A stretch of DNA of 64,000 nucleotides from Saturnia japonica (Eukaryota; Arthropoda; Insecta; Lepidoptera; Saturniidae), in the NCBI GenBank assembly GCA_033032175.1, contig CM065312.1, positions 8,184,001 to 8,248,000 of the forward strand, given 5' to 3'. The notes beneath the pieces are model-generated. The model did not search any database, had not been told where the DNA came from, and saw nothing but the letters and a program-made list of their open reading frames with translations. Both the position numbers and the translations under genes were made by a program. Positions 33,101 through 45,100 of the stretch are shown here, piece after piece. The stretch's first letter is position 1. Each line of letters begins with the position of its first letter.

Positions 33101-36100
33101 GAAATTGAGAAAGGAACGGCTTATTTTATATACTGATACAATTACTCCGAAAGCGAGATTTTATTCATGATTCTCAGCGAAAAATGTTACACATAAGAAT
33201 AATGAATTTTCTCTTCTTATAGCATCTTAAATCACAAATGTATGTCGATATGTTTCCTTAAAATTGTATTACTTTTTCGTTATTTAAGAAATTGTTATAA
33301 ACGCATTAGTTTACATAAATAAATCAAATAAATTTGATTAGATGGTATCTAGAACTTAAAGGTAATAAAGAAACGTTTTCTATGGCTAAGTGGTAGCGTG
33401 TACGGACCCCGCGACATTCGTAGTGAGTTCAAACTCCTACAATGAGCTTGGGTTTTCTGCAAAGGAAAACATCGTGATGAAACTGGTGGTAGGGTTTTTG
33501 TTAATGATCGCCTGGCTAACTTCTACCCGCAAGTTGAAAATCTGTCACCAAACAGCTCCACTTGAGAACCAGATCCCTTTTATTTAGGTGAAATTGTGGT
33601 CAAATGCTAAAAACCCATTTGGTTTCACTTATAAAAATCTGTCAAAATTTAAACATCGATTAAAGTATTACTAGCTTTGTCTAATCCATATTGTTAGAAG
33701 AAAACAGAGTTAAAGATAAACATTGACTATATTTAATCAACGTTTATAAGTAAGACAGATAAAGATTTTTTTTTTAACTCGAGGGGTATCCTAGGAAAAC
33801 CTGTAGTAACTAGATGTTCCTTTCGATATATATTATGTGATGACCAGAACAGATCATTATAAAAATATCTAATAAGTAAATTATAAAGATTAGTAAATTC
33901 AATTTAAATAAATAAATAATTTGTAAATTTGTAATAAATAAATAATCAGTTCGAGGGTAGGCGGGTAATTAACCTGCGAAAATTTCTTCTCTGTATTTAT
34001 TTTAGTTAAATAAAACAATTAATAAGTTTATAAAATGTTTGATAGTAATAAATCAATGCTAGTATAAATTACCTGTCGGTTGAGTGTTATCTCCTTGAAA
34101 ATAGCAACTTAGCACATAATGGAGTCACTTAAAGAATCTGTGGCAGATATGATGGTGATGTTTCACGAGCGTATGGCGAATTTTGAAGCCGAACTAATGA
34201 AGACACCCAGCACTACTCCCAGTACTGTAAGTCTTTCTACTGATTTTATCACGTTTAAGTCTTTTATCGTGGAGGCACTGGGAAGTCTTCATCGCCAGAT
34301 GGAGATACTGGCCAGCACAGTTGACAGTCTCGAGATGCAGTCACGTAGAAAAATACTTTTACTTCATGGAGTGCCAGAGCGGAAGAAGGAAGAAACGGTA
34401 GAGGTGATGATGAAGGTTATCAAAGAAAGTCTAAACATTTCGGAATTCACTGTCGCTGATATTAGACGGTGCCACAGGATGGGACGACCTTCAGCGACTC
34501 AAAAACCTAGGCCGATTCTATTAAAGGTTCAAAGTGTAGCAATCCGTGTCAAGCTCTGGTTCAGCAAAACTAAACTTAAAAACACCGGAGTTACTATGTC
34601 TGAGTTTCTGACTAGAGCGCGGCATAATGCATTTATGGCAGCTCGTGAGAGGTTTGGTATTGAGAAGTGTTGGACCAGGGAAGGCTATGTCTTCGTTCTG
34701 GCGCCGGACGGATCTCGTCAACGAATCACTTCACTCACTGATTTGAATAAGATCAAACACGAAGATACTGCTAAACCAACGGTATCCGTGAAGACAGTCA
34801 CGAAATCTAAACGTACAACCTCCAAAAAGTAACTTTTGCTGTGATGATCGTATGATATCCTGTTAGTAACTAAGGTAGTTCAGTTTTATTTTGTTTCGAT
34901 ATTTGTTTACAATCTAACTTTTTTTCCAATTACCTACTTCACATTTCTTAGTTATGTTACTAAGTTACTTTGCGAAGTCGCCATAGTACCGTTCACGTTC
35001 AGCGTTTATTTGAATATCTTTAACATGCTTATCTCGGGTTATTCAGTATAATTGTATTATTTCGTTTTGTTGCATAGATATATTTCTGATTGATTTGATC
35101 CATATTAATGTTAAACTCAATTGTTCTGTATTAACTTAGTAGATGAGTTAATGTTATATATACATTTTTATTGTTCTTTTTTGTTATGAAAAATAATTTT
35201 TAATTTCACATATTAAAACCACTCAATTAACCGATAGATAAATTGATATAATCATTTGTTAAAACTTTTTACTTTATAAATTATATTAGTATTATATATT
35301 AAGTTTAGCATTATTATTATTTTTTACTTTTTTACATAACATATTGTTTTGAACTTATTTATATATTTATATACATATATTATTATTGTTTATATACATA
35401 TTATATTCTCATTACTATATTAAAAGTTGTAAAAAAATTTTTAGCTCTCTTAGATTGTAGTAAATTTTTGTTGTTTTTTTTTTTTCTTTATTTGTACCTT
35501 TTTTTACATTTTGCGCAAGTTTTTTTGTCATTCTCTATCAGTTCTCTCTGGGGTTGAGGGGAAACTTAGTTTTGTTTTTATTTATTTCCATATAAACTAT
35601 ATCATATTATTTTAAGGATAACAATTGTAATAACTAACTGGTTACTGTTTCTTTTTATGATGTCTTCTTCTGGTGAATCGTTTATTACTGCTGAGAGTGA
35701 TAGCTCGTATGAGAGCGTAAATAATAATTTCACAACCCTTAAAAAAAACTTTGGAAAATGATTTTGTTGCTTGCCCCAAAAATTTCAATGTATGTCATAT
35801 AAACGCACAGAGTATCCCATGTCATTACGATGATATCTTGGACACTTTTGATTCTTCACTGATACACGCTGTATTGGTCTCCGAGTCATGGCTCAAGCCG
35901 TCGCTTCCATCTTCTTTATATTCTATTCCAGACTATATACTTGTCAGAAACGACCGCACTTGTAAGGGAGGTGGTGGCGTTGCAATCTACTTGAAAAGAA
36001 TTTATCCCTTTAAAATTATTTTGAGTTCCACTTCTAGCAACAACGCTTCATGTGAATTTCTCTTTCTTGAAATTGACTTAGGTCTTAAGTTTGCTATTGG

Positions 36101-39100
36101 TGTAGTGTACTGTCCTCCAGCAGTTAACTACTTCTCCGAACTGGAACTGCATTTTGAGAATCTTATGGCAAATTATAACCGTATATTCATTATGGGTGAT
36201 TTCAACACGTGCCTGCTTCGTAATGATTCCAGATGCCTCAAATTACGATCGATTCTCGAATCTGCTAGTTTTAGTATTTTAGATTTAGCACCCACGCACC
36301 ACTCTAGTAACTCTGATTCTCTCTTAGATTTAATGATAACTTCGGACACCAATCTCTTATTTAGTTATGGGCAACATTTGGCGCCAGCCTTCTCGCACCA
36401 TGATTTGATATATGCCTCCCTTAAAATTAAAACACCTAAACCTAAACCTATAATTCTCTCTCAAAGAAATTTTGGCCGTATGAACACCGATAAGCTCCTT
36501 AGTGACGCTGCTAACATTGATTGGGCAGCGGTAGAATCTCTGTCTACAGTAGATGAGAAGCTACATTTCCTGAACACTACTGTTGTTGATCTTTTTGACC
36601 GTCATGCCCCAGTTCGTCCCATAAAAATCAAGCATCGTCCTGCTCCTTGGTTTTCAGATCCAATACGTAGGGCAATGTTAAAGCGTGATCGTGCATTTCG
36701 TAAGTTCAAATGTCACAGGTCTGATGAAAATTGGGTGCTGTACAAGGCCTTAAGGAACAGATGTAATCTTCTGTGCCGGAACGCCAAAGGTCGCTATATT
36801 TATAAGCAACTTGAAGTATCCACACCTGCTTGCTTATGGAAATTTCTAAAGTCGCTCGGACTATCCAAACCCTTGAATAGGGACGATAAAATTCCTATTG
36901 ACTTGAACTTGTTAAATAAACATTTTGCAAGTGCTACTAAGCTCACACTGAATGTTAAAAATCTTACTCTTAAATTTCTTGCTTGTTTACCCCGTCCTCA
37001 GATTGAGCAGTTTGAGTTTTCCCCTACTAGTGAAGATGAAATTACAAAAATATTCCTAACTCTCAATTCCAAAGCTGTGGGTTGTGATAATATTGGTCGT
37101 GTCATGCTACAATATATTTATAAGCTTATTCTCCCATGTGTGACTTCTATCATAAACTTTTCTTTAACCACGGGGATTTATCCAGCTTCTTGGAAGAATG
37201 CTTATATTGTTCCGCTTTCTAAAGTTACCAATCCCACAGCTCCTAATCATTTTCGACCTATCTCTATTCTTCCCTTCCTTTCCAAAATTTTGGAATCTAT
37301 TGTCAATAAACAAGTTACTTCTTTCCTCACTGACAACGATCTATTAAATCAATTTCAGTCTGGCTTTCGAACCGCCCACAATACTACTACTGCTCTGCTT
37401 AAGATCACGGAAGATGTTAGATCTAATATGGAAAAAGGTATGGTCACAGTATTGGTCCTTATTGATTTTAGCAATGCATTTAATGCTGTTGACCACGATC
37501 TTCTGATTGCCGCTCTTTCTTGTCTTCAGTTTTCACCCTTAGTACTGGAATGGTTTTCTTCTTATCTCCGAGATCGTCACCAGGCTGTTCGCGTCTATGA
37601 TGGCGAATCAGATTGGTGTGCTCTAGAAGCTGGTGTTCCCCAAGGCGGCATTCTTTCTCCGTTACTTTTTTCTATTTTTATAAACTTACTTACGCCTATT
37701 TTACAATCCCACTACCATCTCTATGCTGATGACCTGCAATTGTATCTGCATTGCGAAATAAAGAATCTTCCTTCTATAATCAATAATTTAAATAAGGACC
37801 TCTCAAGTTTACTTTCCTGGTCTGAATCTTACGGGATTTATGTTAATCCAACTAAGTGTCAATCCATTGTAATTGGTAGCTCAAAACAGCTTGCTAAAAT
37901 AGACTTTAATTCATTGACTCCTCTTCAATACAATAAATGTATCATTCCTTACTCAACTACGGTGAAAAATCTTGGTATCATCTTCGATACTAAATTATGC
38001 TGGGCAGACCAGGTCAAGGAAGTTAGTAGAAAATTTTATGCTTCTCTTCATTCTCTCATGCGTTTGAAAAACTTTCTTCCTGTTAATACTAAGATTTCCC
38101 TAGTGAATACTCTTCTTCTACCACTTCTGGATTATGCAGACGTTGCTTACTTGGACCTCTCAGAAGATCTCTTAAATAAATTTGATCGTCTACTCAATAA
38201 CTGTATCCGTTTCATCTTCCGTCTTCGGAAGTTTGATCATGTTTCTGAATACCGAGCCAGGTTGAAATGGCTACCTATTCGGCAACGTAGGAATATAAGA
38301 ATACTTTGTCTTCTTTTCTCCGTACTTAATAATCCCAAATCCCCTAAATATTTAAAAACACTTTTTCAATCTCTCGCGGATACGCATAATAGACAGCTAA
38401 GGTCTTCTGATTCTTTAATTCTCAGTATACCAAGTCATCATACTAATTTCCGCGACCAATCCTTTGCCGTTACAGCAGCACGACTGTGGAATTCGCTTCC
38501 TATCAATATCCAACTGGCCAACTCTCGAAATTCCTTCAAGTATTCGCTACGTAGGTTTTACTTGGAGCAATTGAATACTTCTTAATAATATATAATCTTA
38601 ATAATCGTTATAAACTTTTTTTTTTACTTAACATTATGCACACCTTGCATATACCTTTCCCTTGCTCCCTTGGAAGACTGGCAGAGAATGCTTTTTAGCA
38701 TTAAGTCCTCCATTTGTACTTTTTTTTTGTGCAATAAAGAATATAATAAATCAGCGGGACTCGAACCATCGATCACTCGTACTATATATACAACAGTGTG
38801 TACAAATTTGGCCATAACACAGCTAGCCCTATTCCACGACAATCATAGTCTTGAAAATCCTATATATTATACAATGTATGTCTTTCTCTCTGTTAGTGTC
38901 GGTCGGACACTTTTTTCAGTTAAGTTCCCATACCACGATGAAGAAATTCGTTCCAAAAACAACCTATACATATATCATTTTCTAACAGTACTAATAATAG
39001 TCATAGGTATTTGGACAATTAACGGTTTGTAAAGCGGTATATTATTTAGTTTCGTTTGTGCCTGCAAGATACTACTCGGCAAAGTTACAACCAGACAGAC

Positions 39101-42100
39101 AACTCTAACTTAACCTGAACTTATTGGTAATCGAAAACGATTAGGAGTACATAAAATAATATAAGAACAAACAAAGAAATGAAAACAAACCAATGTATGT
39201 AAGATTACTTGATTGTTAGTATTTCGTAATTTTAATTAACAAGACAGTTTTTAACAAAAAAGAAAACCAACTACTTCAATGATTTTGTGGAGTTCCCTGG
39301 TGTATCTTCGGAGTCAAAGGTCCAATGATAATAAAATTAAAATGGGACCACCCGTGATGTAAAAGAAATCCTTTCCAAAGAAAAAAGAATAATCTAAATC
39401 GGTTCATAAACAAAGAAATTATAACTGATCATCCACAAAAAAATGTACAGTCGAATTGAAAACCTCCTTCTTTTTATCCGACTGCGAAAAAGGAGGGTTA
39501 TGTTCTTTTAGTGTATATATGTATGTATATCTGTTTGTATGTATTTCTTTGGCACTTTATGTAGCCTAAACGGCTTTATGGATTAGAACATACGAGGTAT
39601 CGTTAGATTCGTCTTAATTGTAGAAGTGATATAAGCTTTATAATATTTAAGTACTAGGTCCGGGAATCAAATAAAAAGCACAATAGAAAAATATATTTTT
39701 TACTAGTCAAGTTTTTTTTTGCAGTCTGGTTTTTTGTTTCCTTTTGAATAGTTTTGCTTGTTTCGAAGTGGGTTAAAAATATTTAAAATATACAATACAA
39801 CTTACCACAACTTCATGATCCACGTGTAAACTTTTGGTGCAAGGCACAGGAACACCGTTTGGTCGAACTGGTTCCTGATCACATTTATTCCTTGTTTTAC
39901 TGACGTGGAATCCGGAACCATAGCAGTACATAAGTGCCATAGTAGTAGGAAAGTAATAGGCACAGCAAGATAGAATCCTGGAATTAAATTTTCTATTTAA
40001 AATTAATGTATGTTACTAATTTACATATCAAATTTTGACCCATCCGTGTTTTAAACAGATGATTTATCTCAGCTTTTTTCGCAATACTCTTTTTAGCTTT
40101 AATGCTAATTACTACTTTAATACTAATGTAGATTGTAGATATTATGATAAAGGAAAAGTTGAAACTCATTATCAGTACCACGGGTACTTTAGTATCAAAA
40201 TTATTAGTATCAAAAGTATTGAAGTCATTTAATTTTGTAATAAAACAAACATAAATAAGAAAAGTGTGTGGGTGTAACCTTTACACGAGGCTGAAGTGAA
40301 ACTTCTTTGATGTTGAGAAAAACATTACGAATAAATTGATATTAAATATGTAATGTTGGAATTTAATGGTACATAAATTGATAATATAATTTACAGCGAG
40401 TAACAGAAAATAGTATGTTTATTGACTGATTAATTTATACATAAATAGCAACACCGATTTAAATTCAACCCGTTTCTAAAAGTCCAAGATTCAAATTGCG
40501 TTTAACGTTCAATTTATATAAACAAAAAATTCATTATCAACTGGCATGCCCAATAAACGTAGACACGCTTCAAAACCAATTTTTTATTTCTCTTACATCA
40601 TTTATAAAGACCATGCACACACTCTTATTTCAAAACTTATTTAAAAAAGCAACACATGTATACTGTCAAATCAACAAAACATCAAATACTGAAAAACCTG
40701 AACCCTGTAGTAATTTTCAAATCTAGATTTCAGAACCTTCACAGATAACTTTAAATATTTATTGATGCTTCGAGAAATTTCGAAGATGACCATAGGTGAA
40801 ATCATAATATGTTTGGCAGATTGATGGAAATTTGGAAAATAACCATAGTATGAAATCATAATATGTTTGGCAAATTGATGGAAATTTGGAAGATAACCAT
40901 AGTGTGAAATCATAATATGTTTAGCAAATTGAAGGTATTATCCGTAATGGTACAGCACAATCCAAACACACCAGCGACCACCATGAGATCGCCGCTGAGT
41001 AACGTTATAACTGATAACAAATAATAGTAGCTTTCTAAAAAGGAATTCATAAATGAAATTAAAAAGTGAGTGAATAAAGACCTAAATGCGACCCTGCTAT
41101 GAAACACGTCACAAGCCATTAACCCCGTTGAGTTGAAGTAGTATCCGGATCGTGGTAGCACCATGATTGCAAATAGTGATACTGATAGTATCCAAGTTAT
41201 GCTTATAACCAAAACACAGCCCTGAAACAAACAAAAACGTTAAACATACATAGTAGTTGACTAGAAAGAGAAATATTTTTAATATATTGATACCAAGAGA
41301 ATATATGTTATCTAAAGTTTACACATTCCCAGACAGGAGTCTTTTCAAATTCAATACATTAGAAATTCCCATAAAAATAAGTTATGTAGATTCAAATTTC
41401 TGTTTTACTGTTCTGACTCAAATCGTTCATGGTTTTTAATGATCTTATGATTATCCAACTTGGGGAAAAGCAACATTACTTTTGTCACTTTTTACTACCT
41501 TTCAGTTCTATGATTATAAGAAATGATTTTCCAATAGTATTTTAGTGGTATATTTAAAATATTATGTAGACACGTTTCATGCTTCAGTTACGTAATAGTA
41601 TACTCATACTCACGACTTAATAAGCTTTTCAAAGTAGAGATTTCTAAAAAGAAAAAGGTGTTCACGGTAAAGCCTTCTTTGACTGAACCCCGGATTTGTT
41701 GGATTGGAAATTTTCCGAAGTGTTAACGAAGTACGAAAGGTTTTCCTTTTATATTTATTTACTATACGTAAATAATGGGATTGTCATAATAATTTTGTAA
41801 TAATATTTTTGACATATTAAAACATTTTTTGGAAAATTTTAATAAAAAATATTTTATCCAATTGTCACAGAAATGGTAACAAAATTAACACGTTTCAATG
41901 ATATGGACATTCGGTTTAAAAGAACATGGTACATGTATGATGTATGAATGTATGGTATATTAAAAGGCTAATGAAATTCTTTCTATAACAGACAGTTCAA
42001 CTCATTTGTGCGCGTTACCCTATGGGTGCGTAAAGTGTGCATAGATACAGTAAAGTACGTGTGCATGTCACGAGGTATAGTCAAGTACATAAGAGAAAAT

Positions 42101-45100
42101 TTTATTAGCTATTTTACTTACATTATGTTGAAATCTTTTAAATCTTATTTGTTCAAATTTAAATGAAATTAATAGTTCGATTAAATAAATGCATGTTTTT
42201 GGAAAAAAAATCCGTATCACTTCATTAGAAATACCAAATAAGGAACTTTTTGTTAATTTTATTATTTCCATCACGTTTTGTTCAATGGTATTTATAGCAA
42301 TATATATATTTAAATTTCCCAAATATTTTTTATAGAAATTAGGATGATATTATTATGATGATAGACGAAGAATTTTTATACCATATTGCTAAGCATTTTT
42401 TCTGTTACCCATTGCTGATGTGTATCTTTTTAAAATTAGTATTTAGCGTTTTAATATTTTGATAATTGTGGTACGCCGCATTATCAAGTAAAACTACTGG
42501 TTAGGCGAAACATTTTCTTCGTAACAAACTTGACATTTTTATTACTGATTGTACCCGTAGAACAAATCGAAGACTTCCGCGTCAGTGTCATAAAAATAAA
42601 GACTGTATATTTACCAGCTCACACACGAATAGGGCCGCGTGCAAAGATGAGTTGAGTCCGTATAATAGAGCTTACCTTCTTACTGGAATGTTTATGGTAA
42701 GTATTTGGATGTAACAAATAGAGATATCTATCTATTGCCATGCAGACTAAGATAACAGCGCTCTGTTGATTCACAGCTCCACGCAAAAGCGCCTGTAACA
42801 AAGATCTCCCTTTTAATAGTGCCTAATAAATCTTTGAGTAACAACTCCCGTTAGCTGGAACAAGGAAACATTATGGGGAGTCTAAACGCCCTTGATCTAC
42901 AAATTACAACAAAGAGACATTTCGTAAAGGAATTACGAGTCAGCGGATCACCCGCGTAAGTCACAAAGCTGAACTTCAACAGATTTTGTGCTCGGTCACT
43001 AAAAACCATTAGCCGATACCGCATTATGTGCTTACAGCGTGGAAGTTATAGCGGTTTTATTGTTCACGAGGCGTTGCTTCAATGATACGTCAAAATCTGA
43101 ACTATTTGTGGCTATGCTTGTACCTGTTAATAGTAACGAAGTCACCCTTTTTTAAATTTATCTCAAACTTAAACAGTTCTATGTCTCTCTTATAACCCTT
43201 AAAAACTTGTAAATGGGCAATATTAAAATATAAAAAGGTTATATTTCATGGAAATAGTTTTCGGTAACATATTTTACATATAGTATTATTTTATGTGAAT
43301 TCATTGCTATCTAAAAAAATTGTCCTTAGTATGATCAAGATGGTAATGGTTCTCAGTATCTGTGTTTATTTGTATCGGATTACCTTTAAACTTTACCTTG
43401 CCAATTGAGAACTTTTCTCTGGAAGAAACTTTACTCATTTTCTCTTCATCTCTTGTTAAAATAAAGTTTTAAAACGACTTGCCACCTTCCCATGGTCCTA
43501 ACTGGATTAAAGAACTCTCTTGAATTTTTATGAAAAATTAATAAGTACCCGTAGTGTATTATTTTTACATGATTTTTATGGTATCTTCTTTATATTTTAT
43601 TTAGAATAGATAGCTATTAACGATCTTTATTTTCGATTTATGAAAATTGAAACAGTTCTTTTTTGTGTGTAGCTACTTATAAAAGTGTATATTCTCAAAT
43701 ATACAATAAACTAATGTAAAATATTAGAAAAAATAATGTTGAAATAGTAAATTTTAATGTAAGTATATTTTCCTCAAATTTTCAACAATATCTGTCTGCC
43801 ATAAGGTGGAATTTTGACCATTATGCGAACACTAGTTATATATATTTATGTATGGAATTACAATTTGACGGAGGCTAACGCTCATAACACTCGCTGACAG
43901 ACGAGGCATTACAACAGAGTTCTCAGGAGTATCAGCCTATTATGACTAGCTTCAGGACTGCGATCCTCTTGAGGTGGGTTATGTGACCACTTAGCAACAG
44001 GTGGATTATATATTTGCTACCTTATAACAAGAAAAAAAAAAATACTATCGTTATTTTCAAGTTCCTGCATTACTTTTAAGGTTTCCTCAAAGACTTGTTT
44101 ATTTTTTTGTCATATTAATAGTGTTAGACATGTCTTTGTGTATAAATTGTCCATGTTGTGTGTGTAACAAAGTTAGCTTCTCTTCATATTTATTATGACG
44201 CAATCATGGCTCAGTAGTAAGTGCTTGGATACCGCGTTGAATGACGTGGTCTTCAAACACAATGATCCTAAGCTTTCAATGATGGTCAGCATTCACTAAT
44301 GCTCGCCTAATTAACTACAAGTTTCTAATTCAAACTCTATCGTCGAGAACATATTGATCTGTTTAGGTAGTTGCATTTTTGAGGTCCAATCCCATTTCTA
44401 GGTTTGGCGTATTATCATCTAGGCCAATATTATCACTTATTACCTTGCCTTGTAGCCAAACTAACATATCTTTATATACATACAAATTAATGTTTTGTTG
44501 TTCGCCCCCTATGTGTTCCTATAACATTCATCCGATTGCAATAAAACTTTGCTGAGTTATTGTGCGTAAGCTCGTATATGTAATACGGCTATGGTATAAA
44601 ATAGACGGCGCGCGAATAGTTTTATTTTGAAAATCATGGCAACGAGGTCACAGTCCAAAGTTGCAACCAAAGCTATTATAGTAAGTAGTAATTATAATTT
44701 GAAACATGTTTTTAAGAAACAAGCTTTTATTTTTATATTATCGATTTAAAACACATTACCCTCCTTTGCATTGCGCAGTCGAGATAAAAGTAAATAATAT
44801 TTTTTTAATGTATAAAGTTACAGAAATGGGTGGGTGAATGAGTTACAAAAGCACATGCAGTACATCCATACTAATATTATAAATGTGAAAGTACCTCTGT
44901 CTGTCTGTCTGTTACGTTTTCGAGCCTAAACTGCAGAACCAATAATGACGAATTTTGGTATAGAGATAAATCGGACCTTGGGAAAGGACATAGGGTACTT
45001 TTTGTAGCGAAAATAAAAGTTTTAGGGTAAAAAATAGGGGATGATAGTGTGTACATGAACAAATGAATAAGGAACAAAGAACACCAACGCACATGCGCGG

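Larger units (their letters stand above)
33950..38752 (+). mobile_element. Near-complete two-ORF LINE, Jockey/CR1 group
   Basis: Contains ORF1 (34119-34832), an 0.8-kb A/T-rich spacer, and ORF2 (ORF frame 35751-38585). The 3' end has the common lepidopteran LINE form: TGGCAGAGAATGC near 38680, a T-run, then GTGCAATAAAGAATATAATAAAT ending near 38752. The 5' border is uncertain and no target duplication was found. It lies antisense inside the GPCR intron between exons 5 and 6. Confidence 0.75.
31864..39805 (-). other. GPCR intron 5 (7.9 kb)
   Basis: Separates TM5 from TM6. It holds a SINE (33382-33600), the antisense LINE (about 33950-38752), a dispersed repeat (38805-38960) and another repeat copy (39244-39510). 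Between 32300 and 32900 is a stretch of higher G+C content that I cannot assign. The intron is bounded by GTAAGT and TTAACAG. Confidence 0.75.

Noticed and set aside
34521..34721. Antisense ORF in LINE ORF1
   Set aside because: Shadow of the plus-strand RNA-binding protein.
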